Below are positions 36,541 through 45,368 of a DNA stretch of 64,000 nt, piece by piece; within the stretch, counting starts at the first letter, position 1; the number at the start of each line of letters is the position of its first letter. The position numbers and the translations under genes are program-made. The notes under the pieces were generated by a model that worked only from the letters and a program-made list of their open reading frames with translations, was not told where the DNA came from and did no database searches. The stretch is from the NCBI RefSeq assembly GCF_003944755.1, contig NZ_RWGU01000037.1:1-64000 (forward strand), written 5' to 3'. Source of the stretch: Rhodovulum robiginosum. Its GTDB lineage: Bacteria; Pseudomonadota; Alphaproteobacteria; Rhodobacterales; Rhodobacteraceae.

Positions 36541-37767
36541 ATGGGCAGGATTTTCGCGGCATTTTCGCTGGCGGCGGCGCTGGCCGTCTGTGCCGCCGGG
36601 GCCGGGGCCGAGGCGCTGTCGGCGCTGGCCCGGCCCGACGCCGCGCGTTCGTCGATCCGCGACGAGGGGCGGGGCGTGGTGCTGGACCTCTGGCTCAGCT
36701 TGCCCGTGCCCTACCGCGTCTTCACGCTCACCGATCCGCCGCGGGCGGTGGTCGATTTCAACGAGGTCGACTTTGCCGGATTCGATCCCGCCAGGCTGGC
36801 GCGCACGGACCGGGTGGGCGCGGTGCGCGCAGGCGCCCTGCGCCCGGGCTGGTCGCGGCTGGTGATGGAGCTGTCCGCGCCCCTTCCGGTGGACAGCGCC
36901 GAGATGCGGCGCGACAGCCGCACCGGCCGGGCGCGGCTGGTGCTCGGCCTTGGCGCCGCCGACGCCGATCGCTTTGCCGCGGCCAGCGGCACCGCCGGTC
37001 CCCGGCTCTTGGGGGTGCCCGAGCCCGCCGTCCTGCCGCCGCCGCGCCGGCGGCAGGACGGCAGCCGTGCCCTGCGCGTGGTGCTCGACCCCGGCCATGG
37101 CGGCATCGACCCCGGCGCCGAACGCGACGGGGTGCGCGAGGCCGACCTGATGCTGACCTTTGCCCGCGAGCTGCGCGAGGTGTTGCGCCGCGCGGGCATG
37201 GAGGTCAGCCTCACCCGCGACGACGATGTTTTCGTGCCGCTCGAACACCGTATTTCTATCGCGCGCATGGCCGGGGCGGATGTGTTCCTGTCGCTTCATG
37301 CCGATGCGCTGGCCGAAGGGCGGGCGTCGGGCGCCACGGTCTACACGATGTCCGAGACGGCGTCGGACCGGGCCTCGCAGCTCTTGGCCGAACGCCACGA
37401 CCGCGACGAGTTGCTGGCCGGGGTCGATCTCTCGCGCCAGGGCGACCGCATCGCCAACATGCTGATGGACATGGTCCGCCGCGAGACCGTGCCGCGGTCG
37501 GACAAGCTGGCCGATGCGCTGGTCGCGGGGCTGACCGACAGCGTCGGGCGGATGCACAAGCGGCCGCGGCTCGAGGCGGCGTTCTCGGTGCTCAAGGCAC
37601 CCGACATTCCCTCCGTGCTGATCGAATTGGGCTTTCTCTCTTCGGCGCAGGACCGCGCCGACCTGGCCTCGCCCGAATGGCGGGGCAGGGCGGCCCGGGG
37701 AATCGCCGCCGCGCTGGCCGCCTGGGCGGTCGAGGACGCGGCCGAGGCGTCGCTCTTGCGCCGCTAG
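36541..37767 (+). CDS. amiC: N-acetylmuramoyl-L-alanine amidase (AMIN + Amidase_3)
   Basis: Secreted zinc amidase that cleaves the bond between MurNAc and the stem peptide, splitting septal peptidoglycan. 408 residues: signal peptide (MGRIFAAFSLAAALAVCAAGAGAEA), an AMIN domain at about 30-140 (GVVLDLWLSLPVPYRVFTL, WSRLVMELSAPLPV), then the catalytic domain with zinc ligands in VLDPGHGGIDPGA, the Glu in READLMLTFA, LSLHADAL, and the catalytic Glu in VLIELGFLSS. An earlier in-frame ATG is possible, but the chosen start gives the cleanest signal peptide. PBP1a follows after 191 bases. Confidence 0.93.
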   Translation: MGRIFAAFSLAAALAVCAAGAGAEALSALARPDAARSSIRDEGRGVVLDLWLSLPVPYRVFTLTDPPRAVVDFNEVDFAGFDPARLARTDRVGAVRAGALRPGWSRLVMELSAPLPVDSAEMRRDSRTGRARLVLGLGAADADRFAAASGTAGPRLLGVPEPAVLPPPRRRQDGSRALRVVLDPGHGGIDPGAERDGVREADLMLTFARELREVLRRAGMEVSLTRDDDVFVPLEHRISIARMAGADVFLSLHADALAEGRASGATVYTMSETASDRASQLLAERHDRDELLAGVDLSRQGDRIANMLMDMVRRETVPRSDKLADALVAGLTDSVGRMHKRPRLEAAFSVLKAPDIPSVLIELGFLSSAQDRADLASPEWRGRAARGIAAALAAWAVEDAAEASLLRR

Positions 37768-37958
37768 GCGCTGCTCGGCCAGCGGCCGCGGGCAGGGCGG
37801 CGTGCAGCGGGCCGTCCGAGCGATGGATCCCGCGTGCCGCGCCCGAGGTTTCTCGATTGTGATCGAGATGGGGTGGAAAAAGACCGTCTCGGCGCGGCGT
37901 CGCTTTTGACCCGGCCCCGGCACGAGAGTATACAGGCGGGACGAACTCGGGGGCGCGC

Positions 37959-40478
37959 GTGCTTCGCTTTGTCTTTTCCTTCTTCGGGGCGCTTTTCAGC
38001 CTCGTGACGATCGGCGTTGTCGCCGCCGCGCTGATGATCGGCGCGGTGTTCTGGTTCTATGCCCGCGACCTGCCCGATCACGAAGACCTGGCGACCTACG
38101 CCCCCAAGACGATCAGCCGGATCTATTCCGGCGAGGGCCGGATGATCGACGAGTTCGCCGTCGAGCGCAGGCTTTTCGCGCCGGCCGAAGAGATCCCCGA
38201 CCTGGTCAAGCAGGCCTTCATCTCGGCCGAAGACAAGAACTTTTACACCCACAAAGGCTATGACGCCCGCGGTATCGTTGCCGCCGGTATCGAGGCGGTC
38301 AAGACCCGCGGCCAGACCGTGCGCGGGGCCTCGACGATCACCCAGCAGGTGATGAAGAATTTCCTGCTCGGGGGCGAGCGCACCGGCGAGCGAAAGATCA
38401 AGGAACTGATCCTTGCCACGCGCATCGAAAAGACGCTGAGCAAGGAAAAGATCCTCGAACTTTACCTCAACGAGATCTTCCTCGGGCAGAACTCCTACGG
38501 CGTCGCCGCCGCGGCGCAGACCTATTTCAACAAGACCCTGTCCGAGCTGGAGCCGCAGGATGCCGCCTATCTGGCGGCCCTGCCCAAGGCGCCGTCGAAC
38601 TATCACCCGGTGCGCGAGATGGATCGCGCGCTGGAACGGCGCAATTTCGTGCTGCGCGAGATGCGCGAGAACGGCTATCTCGACCAGGCCGCCTACGAGG
38701 CCGCGCGCGACGCGCCGCTCTTGACCGTGCAGAACGGCGACTACCCGCCGTTTCGCGATAGCCTGCCGCCGCGCGATTATTTCACCGACGAGATCCGCCG
38801 GCAGCTGTCGGAAGATTTCGGCGAGGGCGAGTTCTTCGGCGGCGGCCTGACGATCCGGGCCACGCTCGACCCCGAGATGCAGTCCGAGGCGGCGGTGTCG
38901 CTGCGCGCGGGGCTTGAGCAATACGACCGCGGCCTGGGCCAGTGGCGCGGCACCGGCAAGACCATCCCGGCCGACAGGCTGGGCACCGAGGCCGACTGGC
39001 GCGCGGCGCTCTCCGAGGTCGAGGTGGCGCGCGATATCTTTCTGCAGGATGCGTGGTATCCCGCGGTGGTGCTGGACATCGCCGACCAGAGCATGACGCT
39101 GGGCATCGAGGGGGTCGAGGGCACCGCCCAGGTGCCGCGCAAGGACATCGCCTGGATGCGCGGCAGCTTCGTCGACAATTTCCAGGTCGGCGACGTGGTG
39201 CATGTGCGCCGCATGACCGAGGACTCCGACGGCAGCTTCATCCGCTGGACGCTGCGGCAGGTGCCCGCGATCCAGGGCGGGTTCGTGGCGATGGACGTCA
39301 ATACCGGCCGGGTGCTGGCGATGCAGGGTGGCTTTTCCTACCAGCACTCGGTGTTCAACCGCGCGACGCAGGCCACGCGCCAGCCCGGTTCGTCGTTCAA
39401 GCCTTTCGTCTATGCCGCAGCACTCGACAGCGGGTTTACGCCCGCCACGATCATCATCGATGCGCCCATCGAGGTGGATACCGGCGCCGGCATCTGGCGG
39501 CCCAGGAACGCCAGCAACAAGTTTTACGGCCCGACGCCGCTGAGAACCGGCATCGAGCGGTCGCGCAACCTGATGACCGTGCGCCTGGCGCAGGAGGTGG
39601 GGATGCGCACGGTGGCCGGCTATGCCGAGCGGTTCGGCGTCTACGACCGGATGAACCCCTACCTCGCCAATGCGCTGGGCAGCCAGGAAACCACGCTTTA
39701 CCGCATGGTGTCGGCCTACGCGATGTTCGCCAATGGCGGCGAGCGGGTCGAGCCGACGCTGGTCGACCGGGTGCAGGACCGTTGGGGCAACACGATCTAC
39801 CGCCATGACCCGCGCGAATGCACCGATTGCAGCGTGGCCGCCCTGCCGCGTGGCCGCGCTCCCCAGATCGTTTCGCGCCGCGACAGGGTGATCAACGCGA
39901 TCACCGCCTACCAGCTGACGTCGATGATGCGCGGCGTGGTCGAGCGGGGCACGGCGGCGGGCCGGGTCAATCTCGGTGTGCCGACCGCGGGCAAGACCGG
40001 CACAACCAACGACGCGCGCGACGTGTGGTTCGTCGGCTTCACCTCGAATATCGTCGCGGGCTGCTACATGGGGTACGACCAGCCGCGCCCGCTGGGGCGG
40101 GGGGCTTACGGCGCATCGATGTGCGGCCCGGTCTTCAACCAGTTCATGAAGAAGGCCACGGCCAAATACGGTGGCGGCCCGTTCGAGGTTCCGCCCGGCG
40201 GCCATTTCATCAAGATCGACCGCTACACCGGCGCGCGGCTGCCGAACGAGGCCGGCGGCGCCGATGTCGTGGCGGAATACTTCCGCGACGGCGAAGAGCC
40301 GATCTTCGGCATGGGCGCGCTGGTCGACGGCGGCTTTGCCATGGGCGCCAACCTGCCGCTCTTCGAGCGGGGCGAGGCCGATGCGGGCGCGCAGGAGGTG
40401 ACCACCTCGACCGGGCGCAAGACCACGGTCGGGCCAAAGGCCACCTTTGGCACGCTGTCCTCGGGCGGGCTTTACTGA
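37959..40478 (+). CDS. mrcA: Penicillin-binding protein 1A
   Basis: Bifunctional class A PBP that polymerises glycan chains and cross-links peptidoglycan. 839 residues: short cytoplasmic tail, one membrane helix (about 10-35), GT51 transglycosylase domain with the catalytic Glu in FISAEDKNFYTHKGYD and the RGASTITQQVMKNFLL motif, an OB-like insert, and a transpeptidase domain with Ser478 (SSFK, 478-481), SRN at 535-537 and KTG at 679-681. The start is a GTG (protein MLRFVFSFF). It follows the amidase on the same strand, a common alphaproteobacterial pairing before prfB. Confidence 0.95.
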   Translation: MLRFVFSFFGALFSLVTIGVVAAALMIGAVFWFYARDLPDHEDLATYAPKTISRIYSGEGRMIDEFAVERRLFAPAEEIPDLVKQAFISAEDKNFYTHKGYDARGIVAAGIEAVKTRGQTVRGASTITQQVMKNFLLGGERTGERKIKELILATRIEKTLSKEKILELYLNEIFLGQNSYGVAAAAQTYFNKTLSELEPQDAAYLAALPKAPSNYHPVREMDRALERRNFVLREMRENGYLDQAAYEAARDAPLLTVQNGDYPPFRDSLPPRDYFTDEIRRQLSEDFGEGEFFGGGLTIRATLDPEMQSEAAVSLRAGLEQYDRGLGQWRGTGKTIPADRLGTEADWRAALSEVEVARDIFLQDAWYPAVVLDIADQSMTLGIEGVEGTAQVPRKDIAWMRGSFVDNFQVGDVVHVRRMTEDSDGSFIRWTLRQVPAIQGGFVAMDVNTGRVLAMQGGFSYQHSVFNRATQATRQPGSSFKPFVYAAALDSGFTPATIIIDAPIEVDTGAGIWRPRNASNKFYGPTPLRTGIERSRNLMTVRLAQEVGMRTVAGYAERFGVYDRMNPYLANALGSQETTLYRMVSAYAMFANGGERVEPTLVDRVQDRWGNTIYRHDPRECTDCSVAALPRGRAPQIVSRRDRVINAITAYQLTSMMRGVVERGTAAGRVNLGVPTAGKTGTTNDARDVWFVGFTSNIVAGCYMGYDQPRPLGRGAYGASMCGPVFNQFMKKATAKYGGGPFEVPPGGHFIKIDRYTGARLPNEAGGADVVAEYFRDGEEPIFGMGALVDGGFAMGANLPLFERGEADAGAQEVTTSTGRKTTVGPKATFGTLSSGGLY

Positions 40479-40546
40479 GCTTGCCCGCCGGCGCGCGCCG
40501 GGCTATCACGCCCATCTGACAACCAGATCAACCGAGGCAAGGGCCG

Positions 40547-41674
40547 ATGCGTGCAGACGCGCAGAACACCGTTGAGGATATCCGCAAGTCGCTGAAGCTG
40601 CTGGCGCAGCGCATGGACTGGGACACCGCCGAGCACCGGCTGGAAGAGTTCAACGCCATGGCCGAGGACCCCGACCTGTGGAACGACCCCGCGCGCGCGC
40701 AAAAGCTGATGCGCGAGCGGCAGATGCTGGTCGACGCCATCGACACCTACAAGGGCATCAGCCAGGACATGGAAGACAATGTCGAGCTGATCGAGCTTGG
40801 TGAGATGGAAGGCGACGACGAGGTTGTAAGAGAGGCCGAGACGGCGTTGAAGGTGCTGAAGGAAAAGGCCGCGCAGAAAGAGCTCGAGGCGCTTCTGGAC
40901 GGCGAGGCCGACGGCAACGACACGTTCCTCGAAATCAACTCGGGCGCGGGCGGCACCGAATCCTGCGACTGGGCCTCGATGCTGGCGCGGATGTATGTGC
41001 GCTGGGCGGAAAAGCACGGCTACAAGGTCGAGCTGCAATCCGAGAGCGCGGGCGAAGAGGCGGGCATAAAATCCGCCACCTACAAGATTTCCGGCCCCAA
41101 CGCCTATGGCTGGCTGAAATCGGAATCGGGCGTGCATCGCCTGGTGCGGATCTCGCCCTATGACAGCGCGGCGCGTCGGCATACCTCGTTCTGCTCGGTC
41201 TGGGTCTACCCGGTGGTCGACGACAATATCGAGATCGAGGTGAACCCCGCCGATGTCCGCGTCGATACCTACCGGTCCTCGGGGGCGGGCGGCCAGCACG
41301 TCAACACGACCGACTCGGCGGTGCGCATGACCCATATCCCGACGGGCATCGTGGTGACCAGCTCCGAGAAATCCCAGCACCAGAACCGCGACATCGCCAT
41401 GAAGGCGCTGAAATCGCGGCTCTACCAGTTGGAGCTGGACAAGCGCAACGCCGATATCACCGCCCAGCACGAGGCCAAGGGCGAGGCCGGCTGGGGCAAC
41501 CAGATCCGGTCTTACGTGCTGCAGCCCTACCAGATGGTCAAGGATCTGCGCACCGGGGTGGAAACCTCCGACACCCAGGGCGTGCTGGACGGCGATCTCG
41601 ACCCGTTCATGGCCGCGACGCTGGCGCTGGACGTGGCGGGCAAGAGCCGCGCCGAGGCGCAGGCCGAGGAATAA
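40547..41674 (+). CDS. prfB: Peptide chain release factor 2
   Basis: Recognises UGA and UAA stop codons and triggers peptide release. The 375 residues have the GGQ motif at 248-250 ([13 protein letters not shown]). The stop-recognition tripeptide is SPY (203-205) rather than the SPF of E. coli, a variant I believe is common in Alphaproteobacteria. The frame is continuous: there is no programmed +1 frameshift site near codon 26, so autoregulation by frameshifting is absent. It lies 68 bases after mrcA. Confidence 0.95.
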   Translation: MRADAQNTVEDIRKSLKLLAQRMDWDTAEHRLEEFNAMAEDPDLWNDPARAQKLMRERQMLVDAIDTYKGISQDMEDNVELIELGEMEGDDEVVREAETALKVLKEKAAQKELEALLDGEADGNDTFLEINSGAGGTESCDWASMLARMYVRWAEKHGYKVELQSESAGEEAGIKSATYKISGPNAYGWLKSESGVHRLVRISPYDSAARRHTSFCSVWVYPVVDDNIEIEVNPADVRVDTYRSSGAGGQHVNTTDSAVRMTHIPTGIVVTSSEKSQHQNRDIAMKALKSRLYQLELDKRNADITAQHEAKGEAGWGNQIRSYVLQPYQMVKDLRTGVETSDTQGVLDGDLDPFMAATLALDVAGKSRAEAQAEE

Positions 41675-41748
41675 AGCCTTCGGCGCAGCCGGGAATCGCA
41701 TGTAAACTCCCCCCGAATGCGACGAAAGAGCGCATAAGGGAGGAAGCC

Positions 41749-42525
41749 ATGTCCGATATGTCGGGGGCCGTCGCGTCGCCCAAACCCGATATCCAATCCG
41801 TCACGCTGGACGACCTGCGCGCCGCGCTGGCCGCGGGATGGCGCGATTTCCGTACCGCACCGGCCTTCGGCCTGTTCTTCAGCTCGGTCTACGTCCTCGG
41901 CGGGCTGGCGCTGGTCTATTTCGGCGCGGGCACCGTCGCCTGGACGTTGATGCTTTCGCTCGGCTTTCCGCTGATCGCGCCCTTTGCCGCGGTCGGGCTT
42001 TACGAGGTCAGCCGCCGGATGGAGCGGGGCGAGGCGCTGTCATGGCCCGGGGTGCTGGGGGTCGTCCTGCGCGAAAAGGACAGGCAACTGCCCTGGGCGG
42101 GGGCGATCATCGTCTTTGCCTTCCTGTTCTGGACCTTTCTCTCCCACATGGTCTTTGCGCTGTTCATGGGGCTGAGCGTGATGACCAATATCAGCTCGTC
42201 CTGGGAGGTGTTCTTTACCTCCAACGGGCTGGCGATGATCGGCACCGAACTGGTGCTGGGCGGCTGCTTTGCGTTTCTTCTGTTCGGGCTGACGGTGGTC
42301 AGCTTTCCGCTGATGCTGGACAAGGAAATCGACTTCATGACGTCGATGCTGCTCAGCCTCGAAACGGTGCGCCGGAACCTCGCCGTGATGCTGAGCTGGG
42401 CCGCGATCATCGCGGCGCTCTTGTTCGCCGGGATGCTGCCGGCCTTTCTGGGGCTTTTCGTGGTGCTGCCGGTGCTGGGGCACGCCACCTGGCACCTGTA
42501 TCGCCGCGCGCTGAGCACCCCCTGA
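41749..42525 (+). CDS. DUF2189 family membrane protein
   Basis: 258 residues with about six hydrophobic helices (PAFGLFFSSVYVLGGLALVYF, TLMLSLGFPLIAPFAAVGLYEVSRRME, IIVFAFLFWTFLSHMVFALFMGL and others). The FPLIAPFAAVGLYEVSRR segment and C-terminal HATWHLYRRAL are typical of DUF2189 inner-membrane proteins, whose role is not known. From memory, relatives sit near cytochrome oxidase genes in some species; here it follows prfB by 74 bases. A GGGAGGA ribosome-binding site precedes the ATG. Confidence 0.87.
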   Translation: MSDMSGAVASPKPDIQSVTLDDLRAALAAGWRDFRTAPAFGLFFSSVYVLGGLALVYFGAGTVAWTLMLSLGFPLIAPFAAVGLYEVSRRMERGEALSWPGVLGVVLREKDRQLPWAGAIIVFAFLFWTFLSHMVFALFMGLSVMTNISSSWEVFFTSNGLAMIGTELVLGGCFAFLLFGLTVVSFPLMLDKEIDFMTSMLLSLETVRRNLAVMLSWAAIIAALLFAGMLPAFLGLFVVLPVLGHATWHLYRRALSTP

Positions 42526-42543
42526 CCGCTGGGCGTTGAAACG

Positions 42544-42572
42544 AAAAAGGCATCGCCTGCAAGGCGATGCCT
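42544..42572 (-). terminator. Rho-independent terminator of the LytM-bactofilin operon
   Basis: Read on the minus strand: AGGCATCGCC, a 5-base loop, GGCGATGCCT, then a T-run (TTTTTCGTTT). The perfect 10-bp stem lies 27 bases beyond the bactofilin stop. It lacks a T-run on the plus strand, so it serves the minus-strand genes. Confidence 0.88.
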
Positions 42573-42598
42573 GAAACTGTTGCCGCGATGCGTGACGT

Positions 42599-43198
42599 CT
42601 AGCCCTTGGGGGCGGGCGCCTTTTGCGCGGTCTGCTGACCGCCCTGGCCCTGCTGACCGCCCTGGCCCTGCGCCGCCGCCGGTTTCTGGGCCGGTTGCTG
42701 CTGCTGGGCCGGGCGCTGGGCCGGCTGCGGTTGCTGCGGCTTGCGCTGGGCACCGGTGTTCAGCGGGTCGTCCTGACGCTGTACCGAGCCCTCGAAATGG
42801 GCGCCGCTTTCGATCGCGATGGTCTTGTGGATGATGTCGCCCTCGACGCGGGCGGTCGAGGTGAGTCGCACCTTGAGGCCACGCACGCGGCCCACCACGC
42901 GGCCGTTGACCACGATGTCGTCGGCCACCACCTCGCCGCGGATCGTGGCGCCTTCGCCCACGGTCAGCATGTGCGCGTTGATGTCGCCCTCGACGGTGCC
43001 TTCGACCTGGATGTCGCCGGTGGTCTTGAGGTTGCCGGTCACCGTCAGGTCGGTCGACAGAACCGACGCCGGCGGCTTTGCCTTGGGGGCGGCGGCGGTG
43101 TCGGGGCGGGGCGCCATGGCCGATTCGGGCATTCTCGGTTTCTCCGCATCGCCAGTCTGTTTGGGGCCGGGTTCGTTGATTCTGTTCTTAGAAAACAT
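42599..43198 (-). CDS. Bactofilin
   Basis: Cytoskeletal polymer-forming protein with a beta-helix core. In the 199 residues the DUF583 core is at about 50-140 (TVTGNLKTTGDIQVEGTVEGDI, GATIRGEVVADDIVVNGRV, TARVEGDIIHKTIAIESGAHFEGSV). A Pro/Ala/Lys N-terminal tail precedes it, and a long Gln/Pro/Ala-rich tail (about 145-199) follows. Bactofilins position cell-wall enzymes. The start overlaps the end of the LytM peptidase gene by 11 bases, matching the known bactofilin/M23 gene pairing. A strong terminator follows. Confidence 0.92.
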   Translation of the reverse strand: MFSKNRINEPGPKQTGDAEKPRMPESAMAPRPDTAAAPKAKPPASVLSTDLTVTGNLKTTGDIQVEGTVEGDINAHMLTVGEGATIRGEVVADDIVVNGRVVGRVRGLKVRLTSTARVEGDIIHKTIAIESGAHFEGSVQRQDDPLNTGAQRKPQQPQPAQRPAQQQQPAQKPAAAQGQGGQQGQGGQQTAQKAPAPKG

Positions 43199-44528
43199 CT
43201 CTGGCTGCCTTGATGTAGGTCATCGGATTCACGGGTGTGCCGCTGACGCGCACCTCGTAGTGCAGATGCGTCCCGGTCGAACGGCCAGAGCTTCCCATAT
43301 CACCGATCCTGTCGCCGCGCGAGACCCTTTGGCCCTCTGTCACGCGAAGTTTCGCCATGTGCCCGTAGAGGGTTTCGATGCCGAACTCGTGCCGGATCTC
43401 CACCATGCGGCCATAGCCCGAGACCCAGCCGGCCTTGGTCACGACGCCGTCGGCGGTGGCGTAGATCGGCGTGCCGTAATCCGAGGCGAAATCGGCGCCC
43501 TCATGCATACGGTAACGCCCGCTGGTGGGGTGGCTGCGCATGCCGAAGGGGCTGGTGAAGCGGAAGGACGATTTCAGCGGTGTCGCAAAGGGCGCCTTTT
43601 CGGCGGCCATGCGGTACATGTTCAGACGGTCGAGGCGCGATATCAGCCCCGCGCTGCGCATCTCGTCGGGGTGGGGCTCGGTGCCCTTGGTCGAGAGAGA
43701 CAGCGGCGTAAGCGGCCCGCCGATTCCCGAATAGCCCTTGCGCACGGCTTCGATCAGGCTGTCGGGTTTCAGGCCGGCGGCGCGGAACATCTTGTCCAGC
43801 GGCTCGACCGAGACCGCCAGCGCCTCTTCGAGCTGGGTAAAGATGCGGTCGTTGCGTTCGCCGGTCAGGCGCTGCTCGTAGGCCAGCGCCTCGGCCAGTT
43901 CGTAGGCGGCCGCGGCGTCGGCGAGGGCTTGATCGCGTTCGCGCGCGGTCTGCTCCAGCGCGGCGGAGAGAAAGCCAAGCGCGGCTTCGGCATTCGTCGC
44001 GCGCGCGGCGACCCGGCGCTCGGGGCCGGTGTCGTCGTCCAGCGCCGCGGCCAGGCGCGCTGTCTCGGCGCGGGCCTCATCGCGTTCGGCCATCACGCTG
44101 CGCAGGGTGGTCTGGATCACCTCGATGCCGGTTTCCAGCTCCTTGCGCCTGTCTTCCGAGGCCAAGAGCGCCGACTGCATCTTGGACACCTCCGCCAGCG
44201 CGAGGTTGAACCGTTCCTGCGCGGCCTGGGCTTCTGTCGCGCGGTTGTCGCGCTCCAGCGCCAGGGCGTTCAGCCGTTCCTCGTATAGCGATTGTTCGCG
44301 TTGCGCCTGGTCGCGCAGGTTGCCCGCGCCGACGTTGTCCATCAGCAGGACCGCGGTTGCCACCATTGCCCAGCCGACGACAAGCGCGCTGCCGGCGAAG
44401 GCGATGAACTGCGTCGCGGGACTGAGCCGGATGAACCGGGTCTCGCTATCGCTACGCAAAAACAGGCGTTGTTCGGGAAGCATGCGTTCGAGCGCATGGT
44501 CGATGCGGTGTATAAATCGCGACGTCAA
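43188..44528 (-). CDS. M23/LytM peptidoglycan endopeptidase with membrane anchor and coiled coil
   Basis: 446 residues: cytoplasmic N-terminus (FIHRIDHALERMLPEQRLFLRSD), one membrane helix at about 38-62 (FIAFAGSALVVGWAMVATAVLLM), a coiled-coil stretch at about 75-235 rich in Glu, Arg and Ala, and a C-terminal LytM domain with zinc ligands in HEGADFASDYGTPIYATADG and THLHYEVRVSG, plus LYGHMAKLRV. All LytM residues are present, so it is probably an active endopeptidase. The likely start is TTG at 44528, since the conserved N-terminus precedes the first ATG (44483). It is coupled to the bactofilin gene. Confidence 0.9.
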   Translation of the reverse strand: MTSRFIHRIDHALERMLPEQRLFLRSDSETRFIRLSPATQFIAFAGSALVVGWAMVATAVLLMDNVGAGNLRDQAQREQSLYEERLNALALERDNRATEAQAAQERFNLALAEVSKMQSALLASEDRRKELETGIEVIQTTLRSVMAERDEARAETARLAAALDDDTGPERRVAARATNAEAALGFLSAALEQTARERDQALADAAAAYELAEALAYEQRLTGERNDRIFTQLEEALAVSVEPLDKMFRAAGLKPDSLIEAVRKGYSGIGGPLTPLSLSTKGTEPHPDEMRSAGLISRLDRLNMYRMAAEKAPFATPLKSSFRFTSPFGMRSHPTSGRYRMHEGADFASDYGTPIYATADGVVTKAGWVSGYGRMVEIRHEFGIETLYGHMAKLRVTEGQRVSRGDRIGDMGSSGRSTGTHLHYEVRVSGTPVNPMTYIKAARDVF

Positions 44529-44798
44529 TGCCTGTGCCCCATCTGCCCAACTTGTCCAAAGGTCAGACGCGCCCGCCCGGCGCCGTCGCCGGGGGAGTAT
44601 CCCTCAGCCTGTCTGCCTTCAAGATTTTTAACCGAAGCTACATGGTTTTGCCGATGGGGGGTCTCGAAATGGGCGGAATCATGCCGATGTCGCCGCGGGG
44701 TTGCGCCAAAACCACGATACGATCGTCGCCGGCCGGCGACCGCCCGAGGCACTCCGGGGCGCGGCCGAGCGACCGGCCCGCGCCCTGAGCGCCCGCAA

Positions 44799-45260
44799 TC
44801 ACAGGGCGCGGACGGCCTCCAGCACCTCTTCGGCATGGCCCGGCACCTTGACCTTGCGCCAGACGCGGGCGATTTGGCCCGTGCCGTCGATCAGGAAGGT
44901 CGCGCGTTCGATGCCCATGTAGGTCTTGCCGTACATCTTCTTTTCCACCCATGTGCCGTATTGCTCGCACACGTCGGCTTCGGCGTCCGACAGCAGCGGC
45001 ACCGCAAGCTCGTGCTTGGCGACGAACTTGTCATGTTTGGCCACCGTGTCTTTCGAGATGCCGAAGACCTTGACGCCGGCGGCCTCGAACTCGGAGATCA
45101 GCCCGGTAAAGGCGATGGCTTCCTTGGTGCAGCCGGACGTGTCATCCTTGGGGTAGAAGTACAGAACGACGGGCGCGGGGCGCAGCGCGGACAGCGTGAC
45201 CGTCTCGCCGCCGTCGCGGGGCAGGGTGAAATCGGGGGCGGTGTCGCCGGTATCGGGCAT
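44799..45260 (-). CDS. bcp: Thioredoxin-dependent peroxiredoxin, Bcp/PrxQ type
   Basis: Reduces hydrogen and organic peroxides using thioredoxin. About 153 residues with TAPDFTLPRDGGETV, the peroxidatic motif YFYPKDDTSGCTKEA and the conserved Arg in GIERATFLID. The second Cys five residues later, seen in the E. coli protein, is replaced; another Cys in ADVCEQYGTW may or may not resolve. Two ATGs six bases apart are possible; AAGGA spacing favours the one at 45260. The gene lies between the LytM gene and the divergent AsmA-like gene. Confidence 0.93.
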   Translation of the reverse strand: MPDTGDTAPDFTLPRDGGETVTLSALRPAPVVLYFYPKDDTSGCTKEAIAFTGLISEFEAAGVKVFGISKDTVAKHDKFVAKHELAVPLLSDAEADVCEQYGTWVEKKMYGKTYMGIERATFLIDGTGQIARVWRKVKVPGHAEEVLEAVRAL

Positions 45261-45368
45261 GGTCATGATCCTTGATTTCTTGCAATGCAGCCTTTCCGGG
45301 CGCTATGGCCCGGTGGAACATAACCGCGAACGCCCCCCGGGCAAGGGCGGGCCGCGGGATGCCGTGAG

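Noticed and set aside
40547-40640. Programmed frameshift site in prfB
   Set aside because: The frame is continuous through the region where other bacteria have CUU-UGA-C; there is no in-frame stop.
44529-44798. Small ORFs and a weak promoter between the LytM gene and bcp
   Set aside because: Frames here have no family features, and the TTGAAG-N17-TACTCC element on the minus strand is too poor a match to call.
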